From an uncultured Clostridia bacterium (GTDB lineage: Bacteria; Bacillota; Clostridia; Oscillospirales; Ruminococcaceae), in assembly GCA_947624745.1 (NCBI GenBank), contig CANQLR010000010.1, forward strand, positions 1-64,000: DNA of 64,000 nucleotides, written 5' to 3'. Position 1 is the first letter of the stretch; every line of letters starts with the position of its first letter. The notes beneath the pieces were generated by a model. It was not told the origin of the DNA, ran no database searches, and saw nothing but the letters and a program-made list of their open reading frames with translations. Shown in pieces: positions 16,295-25,064 of this stretch. Made by a program: the position numbers and the translations under genes.

Positions 16295-18406
16295 ATGAAA
16301 AAGGCTTTTGAAACGTTAAGAATAGTGATAATCACCGCCGTGCTCGCGGTGGCTGTGGTCTTTGCGGGCTCCGAGCTGATGAAGATCCAGGTCGTCGACG
16401 GCGAGATGTATCTGCAGATGTCCCGCTCGTCCAAGACCGCGACCCAGACGGTATCCGCCGCGAGGGGGCAGATAGTCGACACGAACGGCGTGCCTCTCGT
16501 GAAAAACAGGGTGTCCTATAACGTCGTGATAAACCGCTCCTTCTTCCCCGACTCGAAGGAGGCGCAGAACGAGGTCATACTCAAGGTCGCGAAGATCCTC
16601 AAAGCCGACGGGATAATGTGGATAGACGATCTGCCGATAACCCGCGAGAGGCCATACGCCTACACCCTCGACGAAAACGACAGAAAGGTCTCGCAGATAC
16701 ACGAAAAGCTGCGGCTGAACTCCTATGCGACGGCGGAAAACTGCATCGACGCGCTCGTGAAGGAGTACGACATCTCGAAAAATTACACCAACGAGGAGAA
16801 GCGCATCATCGCGGGTGTGAGATACCAGATGATACTGGCGGATTTTTCCTCCTCGACCGACTATGTTTTCGTTAAGGACGTCCCGATCGAGACCGCCTCG
16901 AAAATCAGGGAGCTCAACTATCAGATCTCCGGCGCGGGGGTGGTCGAGGACGCGGTGAGGGTCTATTCCTCGGGCGACATCTTCCCCCACGGGATAGGCT
17001 ATGTCGGCCCGATATATGCCGAGGAGTACCCGGCTCTTAAAGAGGCGGGGTATCTCATCAACGACACCGTCGGCAAGGCGGGGATCGAAAGGGCGATGGA
17101 AACGAGCCTTCGCGGAAAGCGCGGGGAGAAGATCATCACCGTGAGCTCCGACGGCGAGATCACCGAGGAGATCACCAAAGAAGCCGTCCCGGGGCAGACG
17201 GTAATGCTTACCATCGACAGCGAATTTCAGAAAAAGCTTCAAAATATTTTGGGGGAGTTTATCGGCTCGTTGGCCGATGGCACGCTGACGAAGCAGGACT
17301 ATGATTTTACGGCCTGCTCCTCCGGCGCGATAGTCGTCGAGGACGTCAAGACCGGCGCCATAAAGGGCGTTGCGACCTGGCCGAACTACGACATAAACGA
17401 CCTTATTAACGACTATTCCTCGGTGCTTTCCGCCGACGGCCAGCCGCTTTATAACCGAGCTCTCGACGGGCTTTACCGCCCCGGCTCGGTGATGAAAACC
17501 GTCACTGCGACGGCGGCGCTCTCGGAGGGAGTCATAACCGATCAGACAAAGCTCACCTGCAACCTAAACATGCGGTATCTCGACATCGAGGTGCACTGCA
17601 CCGGCAGCCACGGCTCGATAAACGTGGTGACGGCTCTCCAAAAAAGCTGCAACATCTTCTTCTATCAGGTGGTGCAGCAGATGGGCCTCGACGGGCTTTT
17701 AAAGTATGAATCGCTCTACGGCCTCGGGGAGAGCACAGGGCTCGAGATCCCGAGCGCGAAGGGATATTTAGCCTCGCCCGACACCTTTGCGCAGCTCGGG
17801 CTGGAGTGGACGGTGGGGCAGGTCTTACAGGCCGCCATCGGGCAGTCCGAGGTCGCGGTCACGCCGCTGCAGATGTGCTCTTTGGCGGCTACTATAGCCA
17901 ATCGCGGGGTGAGGCTAAGACCGCACCTTGTCGAGTCGCTCTGGGACTATAACATGACCGAAATGCTCTCCGAGACCGAGCCGGTGGAGGACGCGGTCGT
18001 TCCCTGCTCGGCGGAGGATTACGACACCATCATCGCGGGAATGAAGCTCGCCGCCGAAAACACTACCGCGGCGCAGTATTACGAGACGAACGAGCAGGCG
18101 AAGTACCTCTCGCAGTTTTCCTTACAGGCGCTGCCGTACCCCGCAGCTATAAAGACCGGCACCCCGCAGGCCTCGAACGAGGCGACCCAGAACTCGACCG
18201 TGGTCGGCTTCTATCCGGCGGATGATCCCGAGATAGCCTTCGCGGCGGTGATCGAAAACGGCGAATACTCGAAGTATCTCGTGAGAAAGATAATCGAGGC
18301 GTATTACGGCTATGAAAGCGGCGTCGAGGAGGTCTCGAAGGGGATATACCGCAGCGTTATCACGAACCTTCCCGAGAGCGATACGTCTGAAGCGGCTTTA
18401 AACTGA
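16295..18406 (+). CDS. mrdA: Penicillin-binding protein 2 (elongasome transpeptidase)
   Basis: 703 residues from ATG 16295 (MKKAFETLRIVIITAV, GGGGGGCGGCG upstream); a TTG nine codons earlier is possible. One transmembrane anchor (8-26), the PBP dimerisation domain with RGQIVDTNG.PL (58-68), and a transpeptidase domain with the SxxK active site Ser398-Val-Met-Lys401, Ser451-Cys-Asn453 and KTG at 620-622. This is a monofunctional class B PBP that cross-links peptidoglycan during lateral growth. Last gene of the mreBCD operon. The rodA partner is not in this cluster. Confidence 0.94.
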   Translation: MKKAFETLRIVIITAVLAVAVVFAGSELMKIQVVDGEMYLQMSRSSKTATQTVSAARGQIVDTNGVPLVKNRVSYNVVINRSFFPDSKEAQNEVILKVAKILKADGIMWIDDLPITRERPYAYTLDENDRKVSQIHEKLRLNSYATAENCIDALVKEYDISKNYTNEEKRIIAGVRYQMILADFSSSTDYVFVKDVPIETASKIRELNYQISGAGVVEDAVRVYSSGDIFPHGIGYVGPIYAEEYPALKEAGYLINDTVGKAGIERAMETSLRGKRGEKIITVSSDGEITEEITKEAVPGQTVMLTIDSEFQKKLQNILGEFIGSLADGTLTKQDYDFTACSSGAIVVEDVKTGAIKGVATWPNYDINDLINDYSSVLSADGQPLYNRALDGLYRPGSVMKTVTATAALSEGVITDQTKLTCNLNMRYLDIEVHCTGSHGSINVVTALQKSCNIFFYQVVQQMGLDGLLKYESLYGLGESTGLEIPSAKGYLASPDTFAQLGLEWTVGQVLQAAIGQSEVAVTPLQMCSLAATIANRGVRLRPHLVESLWDYNMTEMLSETEPVEDAVVPCSAEDYDTIIAGMKLAAENTTAAQYYETNEQAKYLSQFSLQALPYPAAIKTGTPQASNEATQNSTVVGFYPADDPEIAFAAVIENGEYSKYLVRKIIEAYYGYESGVEEVSKGIYRSVITNLPESDTSEAALN

Positions 18407-18457
18407 TGAAGTATTCTGAAAATTTTGTGTACTGCTCAATTTTTTATCAAAAAAGCT

Positions 18458-18486
18458 TTGACAATTCGATAAAATTGTGGTAGAAT
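18458..18486 (+). promoter_or_regulatory. Sigma-A promoter of mgsA
   Basis: TTGACA (18458-18463), 17-base spacer, TAGAAT (18481-18486); 90 bases before the mgsA ATG. Confidence 0.85.
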
Positions 18487-18576
18487 ACTAATTGTCTAAC
18501 AAATAATGATGCTCTCGGGCTCGCAAAGGGCGGGCCGAATAAACAATAACACGACAAAACACAAGGAGGGCTATTT

Positions 18577-18972
18577 ATGCACATAGCACTTATTGCGCAT
18601 GACTCTAAAAAAGAGCTTATGATCCAATTCTGCATTGCCTACAGCGGCATTCTTAGCAAGCACTCCCTCTGCGCTACCGGCACCACCGGCAAACAGGTAT
18701 CCGAGGCCACCGGGCTCCAGATACAGAAATACCTCATAGGCTCGCAGGGCGGGACCGAACAGATAGGCTCGCGCATCTCCTGCAACGAGATCGACCTTCT
18801 GATCTTCTTCCGCGACCCCTTGAACCGCAAGCCTACCGAACCGAACGAGCAGGATATACTTCGGCTCTGCGACGTTCACAATATCCCCGTGGCGACGAAT
18901 ATCGCGACGGCGGAGGCGCTCATCATGGCTCTTGAAAGAGGAGATCTTGACTGGCGCGAATATGTAAGATAA
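18577..18972 (+). CDS. mgsA: Methylglyoxal synthase
   Basis: 131 residues, the usual family length. Motifs: IALIAHDSKKELMIQF at the start, ATGTTGKQV phosphate-binding loop, GSQGGTEQIGSRI, and FFRDPLNRKPTEPNEQDILR with the catalytic Asp segment, then CDVHNIPVATNIATAE. It converts dihydroxyacetone phosphate to methylglyoxal and phosphate, a bypass that relieves phosphate limitation of glycolysis. AAGGAGGGC precedes the ATG. It follows mrdA, as in many Clostridia, but has its own strong promoter. Confidence 0.96.
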   Translation: MHIALIAHDSKKELMIQFCIAYSGILSKHSLCATGTTGKQVSEATGLQIQKYLIGSQGGTEQIGSRISCNEIDLLIFFRDPLNRKPTEPNEQDILRLCDVHNIPVATNIATAEALIMALERGDLDWREYVR

Positions 18973-18990
18973 CAAAATATTTCATATGCT

Positions 18991-19204
18991 TGGAACGGAA
19001 GAGTAGCCTTTTTTCGGGACTTCAGAGAGAACGCGGCCGGTGAAAGCGTTCGCCCAAAAACGGCGAAGGACATCCGCGAGCATCCGGGTGACAAAGCCCG
19101 GACGTCCCCCCGCGTTAAGGGGAAATGAGAGGCCGCTTCGGCGGCAACTAAGGTGGCAACACGGCCGAGCGTCGTCCTTATTTTCGGGGACGGCGCTTTT
19201 TAAT
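18991..19204 (+). promoter_or_regulatory. T-box leader of hisS-aspS, probable Asp specifier
   Basis: Classic T-box elements in order: GAAGAGTAGCC, CAGAGAG...GGTGAAAGCG (19023-19048), a specifier region, the antiterminator T-box AAGGTGGCAACACGG (19150-19164) and an intrinsic terminator (GCGTCGTCC...GGGACGGCGC with T5, about 19169-19202). Aligning the specifier loop with the tryptophan T-box of this window, whose UGG at 37441 is unambiguous, places GAC (Asp) at 19069-19071. The leader would sense uncharged tRNA-Asp. The specifier call is an inference. Confidence 0.88.
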
Positions 19205-19227
19205 TTATACCGAAAGGATTTGTTGAA

Positions 19228-20577
19228 ATGATTCTGAAAAGACCAAAGGGCACGCAGGACATAACCCCCGGCGTGATCAACCGCTGGAGGACCGTCGAGA
19301 CGGCGGCATCGGGGCTTGCCGAGCAGTTCGGCTTCCGCGAGATAAGGACCCCCGTTTTCGAGGAGACCGGGCTTTACGTCCGCTCGGTCGGCGACACCTC
19401 CGACGTCGTCACGAAGGAGATGTATACCGTCTCCTCAAAGGGCGACGACGCCTTCACCCTAAGGCCCGAGGGCACCGCCGGGGTCATCAGGGCGCTACTT
19501 GAAAACGGCATTCTGAACGAGGGCTTCCCGCAGAAGGTGTACTATATTATCCCCTGCTACCGCCACGAAAAGCCGCAGGCAGGGCGCTTCCGTGAATTTC
19601 GTCAGTTCGGGGTCGAGATGGCGGGCTCTGCCTCGCCCTACGCCGACGCGGAGATAATTCTTCTGGCAGCGAGCGTTCTGGACGCCTGCGGGCTCGAAAA
19701 TGTCGAGCTGCACCTCAACTCCATCGGCTGCCCCGAGTGCCGCGCAGAGTACCGAAAAGCCCTCAAAAGCTACTTCGAGCCGCATATCGGTGAGATGTGC
19801 GACACCTGCCGCGACCGTCTCGAAAAAAATCCGATGAGGCTTTTGGACTGCAAATCCCCCGTCTGCAAGGAAATAGCCAAAAACGCCCCCGTCATCACCG
19901 ACTACCTCTGCGGCGGGTGCAGGGAGCACTTTGAAAAGCTCAAATCCATCCTTGACGGCTACGAGATAAAATACACCGTCGACCCGAGGATAGTCAGGGG
20001 TCTCGACTACTATACCCGCACCGTTTTCGAGTTTATCTCGAACGATATCGGCGCGCAGGGCACCGTCTGCGGCGGCGGAAGATACGACGGGCTTATTTCG
20101 GAGCTCGGCGGACAGCCCACCCCCGCGCTCGGCTTCGGAATGGGTCTCGAGCGGCTGATACTTTGCATGGAGGCCGCCGGGGTCGAATTCGACCCGCCCA
20201 AGACCCCCGATCTTTACATCGCGCCGATGGGCGAGCGGGCCCAGGAAAAGGCCGCGCTTCTGTGCGACGCCGTACGCAGGGCGGGCTATGCGGCGGAGTT
20301 CGACCTCATCGGCAGGGGGATAAAGCCGCAGATGAGATACGCCGACAAGGTCGGGGCGAAGTTCGTCTGCGTTTTGGGTGACAACGAGCTCGACTCGGGC
20401 GAGGCGAAGCTGAAAAACATGAAAACCGGCGAGGAGACCCCGGTCAGGCTCGAGGATTTCATCTCGGCGTTCAACAGCCTGCTTTTGAACGAGATGTTCG
20501 GGAGCAATTTTTCGGAGGAATTCGGCAGCATTTTAAACGACCTCCCGGCGGAGGATACCGCGCCGAATAACGAATGA
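19228..20577 (+). CDS. hisS: Histidyl-tRNA synthetase
   Basis: 449 residues; class II aminoacyl-tRNA synthetase. Motif 2 is YRHEKPQAGRFREFRQFGVE, the two histidine signatures are RGLDYYTRTVFEF and GGGRYDGL, and motif 3 is LGFGMGLERL. A Cys-rich insert CPECRAEY...CDTC...CKSPVCKEI...CGGC lies between them, as in many clostridial HisRS. The C-terminal anticodon-binding domain starts near YIAPMGERAQ. It charges tRNA-His. The gene lies downstream of the T-box and is followed by aspS after about 30 bases. Confidence 0.97.
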   Translation: MILKRPKGTQDITPGVINRWRTVETAASGLAEQFGFREIRTPVFEETGLYVRSVGDTSDVVTKEMYTVSSKGDDAFTLRPEGTAGVIRALLENGILNEGFPQKVYYIIPCYRHEKPQAGRFREFRQFGVEMAGSASPYADAEIILLAASVLDACGLENVELHLNSIGCPECRAEYRKALKSYFEPHIGEMCDTCRDRLEKNPMRLLDCKSPVCKEIAKNAPVITDYLCGGCREHFEKLKSILDGYEIKYTVDPRIVRGLDYYTRTVFEFISNDIGAQGTVCGGGRYDGLISELGGQPTPALGFGMGLERLILCMEAAGVEFDPPKTPDLYIAPMGERAQEKAALLCDAVRRAGYAAEFDLIGRGIKPQMRYADKVGAKFVCVLGDNELDSGEAKLKNMKTGEETPVRLEDFISAFNSLLLNEMFGSNFSEEFGSILNDLPAEDTAPNNE

Positions 20578-20608
20578 TAATACTATATTATATATAAGGA
20601 GATTTACT

Positions 20609-22381
20609 ATGGACAGTCTTAAGAATTTCAAACGCAGCCATTACTGCGGCGAGGTGCCTTTAGAGCCCTGCGAGGTCGCGGTCTGCGGCTTCGCCCAGAA
20701 GATAAGAGACCTCGGAAACCTCATATTCATCGACCTTCGCGACCGCACCGGGATAGTTCAGCTCGCTTTCGGCGACTATACCGACCGTGAGGTCTTTGAA
20801 AAGGCCCGCTCGGTAAGAAACGAATACGTTCTGGCGGCAGTCGGCGACATCTCCCCGAGAGAGAGCGTGAACAAGGATATCCCCACCGGAACGGTCGAAA
20901 TAAAGGTAAAAGAGCTTCGCATTATCTCGAAGGCCGAGACCGCGCCGTTTGAGATATCCAATTCGGACAAGGTCAACGACGAGCTCAAGCTCAAATACCG
21001 CTATCTTGACCTGAGAAACCAGCGCCTCACGAAAAACATCATCACCCGCCACAACATCGCCCGCATAACCCGCGAATATTTCTACGAAAACGGGTTCATC
21101 GAGATCGAAACGCCGATGATGATGAAATCCACCCCCGAGGGCGCGAGGGACTATCTTGTGCCGTCAAGGATACACGCCGGGAAATTCTACGCCCTGCCGC
21201 AGTCGCCGCAGATCTACAAGCAGCTTCTGATGGTCGCGGGGTTTGACAGATATATCCAGCTCGCCCGCTGCTTCCGGGACGAGGACCTTCGCGCAGACCG
21301 CCAGCCCGAGTTCACGCAGATCGACCTCGAAATGTCCTTTGTCGACGAGGAGGATATCCGCAGCATGGCGGAGGGCTGGCTGAAACGGCTGTTCAAGGAG
21401 ATAAAGGGCATCGACATCGAAACTCCCCTGCCGAGAATGACCTTCGCCGACGCCATGAACCGCTACGGCACCGACAAGCCCGACACCCGCTACGGCATGG
21501 AGATCATTGACATCTCCGACATCGCCGCAAAGACCGATTTTACGGTGTTCAAGGGCGCGGTCGAGTCGGGCGGGACGGTCCGTGCGATAGTCGCCGAGAA
21601 CGCGGCGGCGGTATACACCCGCAAGGAGATAGACAAGCTCGTCGAGCACGCAAAGGGGATCGGCGCGAAGGGGCTTTCCTACATTCGCCTGACCGACGAC
21701 GGCGTGAGCTGCTCGTTCGCGAAGTTCCTTAAAGAAGGCGAGCTGGAGGAGATCTTGGAGCGCGTCGGCGCGAAAAAGGGCGACGTCGTTTTCATTGCGG
21801 CCGACCGCAAAAAGACCGTCTGCACCGTACTGGGCGCTATCCGTCAGATGGCCGCGAAAAAATTAGACATCATCCCCGCCGACAAGTTCAACCTTCTTTG
21901 GATAGTTGAAATGCCCTTCTTCGAGTTCAACGAGGATACCGGCGCGTGGGAGGCCGCGCACCACCCGTTCACCATGCCCCTCGAGGAGTGCCTGCCCTAT
22001 CTCGACAGCGACCCAGAAAAGGTCAGGGCGACGGCGTTCGACCTCGTTCTGAACGGGACCGAGCTCTGCTCCGGCTCGATGAGGATCACCGACCCCGAGC
22101 TCCAAAACAGAATGTTCGAGGCTTTGGGCCTCACCGACGAGGAGATAGAGGCGAAATTCGGCTTCTTGGTGGACGCCTACAAGTACGGCGCTCCCCCGCA
22201 CGGAGGCATGGGCCTCGGGCTCGACCGTATCTCGATGATACTCTGCGGCGCGGATAATCTGAGGGATGTCGTCGCGTTCCCGAAGGTGCAGAACGCCAGC
22301 GAACTGATGAGCGGCTGCCCGTCGCCGGTCGACGAAAAGCAGCTCAAGGAGCTAAGCATCGCGACTGTCGCGGAGGAATAA
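20609..22381 (+). CDS. aspS: Aspartyl-tRNA synthetase
   Basis: 590 residues; bacterial-type AspRS. N-terminal OB-fold anticodon domain (VAVCGFAQKIRDLGNLIFID), motif 2 FRDEDLRADRQPEFTQIDLE, a GAD insertion domain in the middle (about residues 290-400) and motif 3 GMGLGLDRI. The ATG follows TATAAGGAG. It charges tRNA-Asp (possibly tRNA-Asn as well in organisms using the transamidation route). Second gene of the hisS-aspS operon under the upstream T-box. Confidence 0.97.
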   Translation: MDSLKNFKRSHYCGEVPLEPCEVAVCGFAQKIRDLGNLIFIDLRDRTGIVQLAFGDYTDREVFEKARSVRNEYVLAAVGDISPRESVNKDIPTGTVEIKVKELRIISKAETAPFEISNSDKVNDELKLKYRYLDLRNQRLTKNIITRHNIARITREYFYENGFIEIETPMMMKSTPEGARDYLVPSRIHAGKFYALPQSPQIYKQLLMVAGFDRYIQLARCFRDEDLRADRQPEFTQIDLEMSFVDEEDIRSMAEGWLKRLFKEIKGIDIETPLPRMTFADAMNRYGTDKPDTRYGMEIIDISDIAAKTDFTVFKGAVESGGTVRAIVAENAAAVYTRKEIDKLVEHAKGIGAKGLSYIRLTDDGVSCSFAKFLKEGELEEILERVGAKKGDVVFIAADRKKTVCTVLGAIRQMAAKKLDIIPADKFNLLWIVEMPFFEFNEDTGAWEAAHHPFTMPLEECLPYLDSDPEKVRATAFDLVLNGTELCSGSMRITDPELQNRMFEALGLTDEEIEAKFGFLVDAYKYGAPPHGGMGLGLDRISMILCGADNLRDVVAFPKVQNASELMSGCPSPVDEKQLKELSIATVAEE

Positions 22382-22385
22382 GCTT

Positions 22386-22811
22386 ATGAAAAAGACGCTG
22401 CTTTTTTCTTTATTGCTTATTATGAGTTTGATGCTGGCGGCTTGCGGAAATAATAATCAGGGAACGTATTATCCGGACAGCAACGAAATGCAAAGTAATC
22501 TTGAAGGTAAAAACTATACCGTCTGCGTATCAACAATGGTACAGAACGATAGCACAATAACTGTTTTGACTGCAACAAAAGGGGATGAATTTATTGATTT
22601 CTACTGGTTTGACAATGACAAAGAGGTTGACGATATAGCGACGAGTCTGGAATCCAAGCATGACGGCTACGCTAAATTAGTCAGTATAAAAAATGACGAA
22701 AAGTTCGGAAATCTGGTTTTTTGTTCAACCGAAAAAGCGATGGAAGATTCGGGGATCGTTATTGCCGGCGATGTAAAAGTCAATGTCGATGTAAAGGCCA
22801 ATACAGATTGA
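22386..22811 (+). CDS. Small lipoprotein, unknown function
   Basis: 141 residues (MKKTLLFSLLLIMSLMLAACGNNNQ) with a clean signal peptide and lipobox LMLAAC (Cys20). The mature part is acidic, about 120 residues, with no family I recognise. The start lies only four bases after the aspS stop, so it would be cotranscribed, yet the codon use is much more AT-rich than aspS (many ATA, AAA, GAT, TTT). That suggests recent acquisition. The long near-palindrome that follows may end the transcript. Confidence 0.75.
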   Translation: MKKTLLFSLLLIMSLMLAACGNNNQGTYYPDSNEMQSNLEGKNYTVCVSTMVQNDSTITVLTATKGDEFIDFYWFDNDKEVDDIATSLESKHDGYAKLVSIKNDEKFGNLVFCSTEKAMEDSGIVIAGDVKVNVDVKANTD

Positions 22812-22857
22812 ATGCGACGATACGATAAAATCCCGTTAAATACGCGCTTCTACACAC

Positions 22858-23076
22858 AAAAAGCAGGCGGTTTGCCCCTCTGAGATAAGAAAACAAGAGT
22901 GCCCGGCGGGCACTGCGAAGCACCGCATAGTCGGTCAAAGCCGTCAGATTCAAGGCGGCGGCTCGCACGCACTCCTTTGTGGAATGCAAGAGCCGCCAAC
23001 GATGAAGATGGCGGCTTTGAGTCAGATTATGCGGGCTTGTTTTCTTATTGAAGAGGGGCTTTCTTCGCCTGCTTTT
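22858..23076. repeat. 219-bp near-palindromic element (MITE-like)
   Basis: Ends are inverted: AAAAGCAGGCG at the left, CGCCTGCTTTT at 23066-23076. Pairing continues inward over almost the full length: GCCCCTCT/AGAGGGGC, TAAGAAAACAAG/CTTGTTTTCTTA, GCATA.TC/GA.TATGC, CAAAGCCG/CGGCTTTG, and a central GGCGGCTC/GAGCCGCC hairpin. It resembles a miniature inverted-repeat element or a very long terminator hairpin. No target-site duplication was found. Confidence 0.7.
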
Positions 23077-23113
23077 GCTGTTTTATGCGGGTCAGCCTGA
23101 CCGCTCCCCTTTT

Positions 23114-24439
23114 TTAATCAATCAGATCAAGTATCAGCACCTTGTCGCTGTTTAAGAGCCAGTTTTCGTCCCGCTCCATCTCCCTCCACTGCGACACGGT
23201 CCCCGCAAAGCTTATCCGCTCGGCGGGCTCGTTGCTTGCGCCGGACGCGCTCACCGACCAAAATCCGAGCTTTTTCAGGGTCGAGGGCAGTACTATCTCG
23301 CGGATATACTCATAATCGTTAAGTCCGTATTCCTTTATCTCGCTCACCCCCTCGGGTATGACCACCCTGTCCGCCGAAATGCCCCTGTAGGCAAACGGCG
23401 CCACCGCTTTGACGCTGCCGTCGCTCGGAACGTCCTCCGGCGAGATCATGAACAAAAGCTCTCCCACGCGGGATATAATGCAGTTGTTTTGGCTGTAATA
23501 AACGGGGTTTTCGGGATCTATCTCGACCCGCACGAGGCTTTCGCAATACGAGAACGGGCTTCCGCCGCTTTCGCCGAAGCCGTCGCCGTCAAGCCTTTCG
23601 ACGCTCGCGGGGATATAAACGCTCTCAAGAAGCGTCCTGCTGAACGCCTTGCACCCGATCTCGCGTATCCCCTCCGGCAGATCTATCTCCGAAATGGGGC
23701 AGCCCATGAACGCGCAGTAGCCTATCTTTTCAAGGCCGTCGGGCAGCTCTGCCGAGGTAAGCCTCGTGCTCTGAAACGCCTTGCCGCCGATCTCTTTAAG
23801 GCTCTCGGGCAGGACAATTTTTTCGAGTCCGCTGTGGGTGAACGCGTCGTCGCCGATATATTCGACCCCGCCGGGAATTTCGACATATGTCAGCGCCGTG
23901 CAGCGCGCAAACGCCTCTGCGGGTATCTCCGTGAGGTTTTTCGGCAGGGTAACTTCCCTAAGCGCCTCGCAGCCCGAAAAAACGCTCTTGCCGAGGCTCT
24001 CGACCGCCTCCGGCAGCCTTGCGCTTATAAGCTTTTCGCAGTCCGCAAACGCGTAGCCCTCGATAATTTTCACGCTGTCGGGTATGATCAGTTTTTCTAT
24101 CGGACAGCCGCGAAACGCCGCCTCGCGTATCGCCACGACCGTGTCGGGGATAATAACCGAAGTGACCGATCTCTCCCCGCGGAATGCTCGAAGCCCGATC
24201 TCCTTTACCGGCACGCCGTCAAATTCGGAAGGTATCTCGATATCGCCTCCCGCATTTTTCCCGAGCCCCGTGACGGTGTAAAAGCTCCCGTCGGGGCTGA
24301 GCTCCATCGCGAGGACGTTTTTCTCTCCCTCGCCGTCGCCGACGGTCCGCTTCGGCTGGCGGTCGAGAAATATAAAGAGCGCCGCGACCGCGATCAGCGC
24401 TGCCGTTCCCAAAATCAGGGAGGGAAGATATTTTCTCAT
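23114..24439 (-). CDS. Leucine-rich-repeat (BspA type) surface protein
   Basis: 441 residues from MRKYLPSLILGTAALIAVAA (AGAAGG seven bases upstream; an adjacent ATG is equally possible). An N-terminal transmembrane anchor (about 5-25) is followed by about 13 repeats of LRR_5/BspA type, for example VKEIGLRAFRGERSVTSVIIPD, IREAAFRGCPIEKLIIPDSV and IGGKAFQSTRLTSAELPDGL, with the A.F..C..L....LP consensus. Such proteins are displayed on the cell surface and bind host or environmental ligands. There is no sorting motif; the membrane helix would anchor it. Single gene, divergent from ylxM. Confidence 0.85.
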   Translation of the reverse strand: MRKYLPSLILGTAALIAVAALFIFLDRQPKRTVGDGEGEKNVLAMELSPDGSFYTVTGLGKNAGGDIEIPSEFDGVPVKEIGLRAFRGERSVTSVIIPDTVVAIREAAFRGCPIEKLIIPDSVKIIEGYAFADCEKLISARLPEAVESLGKSVFSGCEALREVTLPKNLTEIPAEAFARCTALTYVEIPGGVEYIGDDAFTHSGLEKIVLPESLKEIGGKAFQSTRLTSAELPDGLEKIGYCAFMGCPISEIDLPEGIREIGCKAFSRTLLESVYIPASVERLDGDGFGESGGSPFSYCESLVRVEIDPENPVYYSQNNCIISRVGELLFMISPEDVPSDGSVKAVAPFAYRGISADRVVIPEGVSEIKEYGLNDYEYIREIVLPSTLKKLGFWSVSASGASNEPAERISFAGTVSQWREMERDENWLLNSDKVLILDLID

Positions 24440-24577
24440 CATGACACCTTCTTTATAATATATATAAGTAAATGCGCGGGACTCGGGTTTTATTGCACGG
24501 GGGCGGAAAAAATCATGGCGCCGGAGCAACAAAAATATTACAAAAAGTATAAATTTCAAAAAATTTTTCATAACCCC

Positions 24578-24606
24578 TTGACAAGTCGGAGGAAATGGTA
24601 TATAAT
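24578..24606 (+). promoter_or_regulatory. Sigma-A promoter of ylxM-ffh
   Basis: Perfect TTGACA (24578-24583), 17-base spacer, perfect TATAAT (24601-24606). Confidence 0.9.
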
Positions 24607-24681
24607 ATACGGTGTAAAGCTGAGCAGCTTTACATTTACCACGACATTTAGTGGTCGGTCTGCTTTTCGGAGGGTGATATT

Positions 24682-25044
24682 GTGGCTAAGGACTTAAAAT
24701 TCTCTGCGCTGTTGGATATTTACGGCGGTGTTCTCACCGAAAAACAGAAGGATATGCTCGAATTATATTACAACGAGGATTTATCCCTTTCCGAGATCGC
24801 CGAGCAGGCGGGTATCTCCCGCCAAGGAGTGAGAGACTCCATCAAGCGCGGCGAGGAAACTCTTTCGGAGCTTGAGGAGAAGATCGGCGTCGCGGCCATC
24901 TACGAGAAATACGACGCGATCTTGGACGGCGTTATAAAGGCCGCCGACGGCATAATCGCCGACTGCCGCTCGTATACCACGACGAAAAACGTCATCGAGA
25001 AGCTCGAGAGAATGAAAAACGCCGTTTCAAGCGGCAGAAACTGA
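24682..25044 (+). CDS. ylxM: YlxM family SRP-associated HTH protein
   Basis: 120 residues with a GTG start (GGAGGGTGATATT upstream). Sigma-factor-region-4-like helix-turn-helix: LTEKQKDMLELYYNEDLSLSEI followed by AEQAGISRQGVRDSIKRGEE, then a coiled C-terminal helix. This matches the UPF0122/YlxM family, which is always encoded next to ffh and stimulates SRP assembly in Gram-positives. The ffh ATG lies 20 bases after its stop. Confidence 0.92.
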   Translation: MAKDLKFSALLDIYGGVLTEKQKDMLELYYNEDLSLSEIAEQAGISRQGVRDSIKRGEETLSELEEKIGVAAIYEKYDAILDGVIKAADGIIADCRSYTTTKNVIEKLERMKNAVSSGRN

Positions 25045-25064
25045 CTTAAGGAGAGTGCGCGCCA

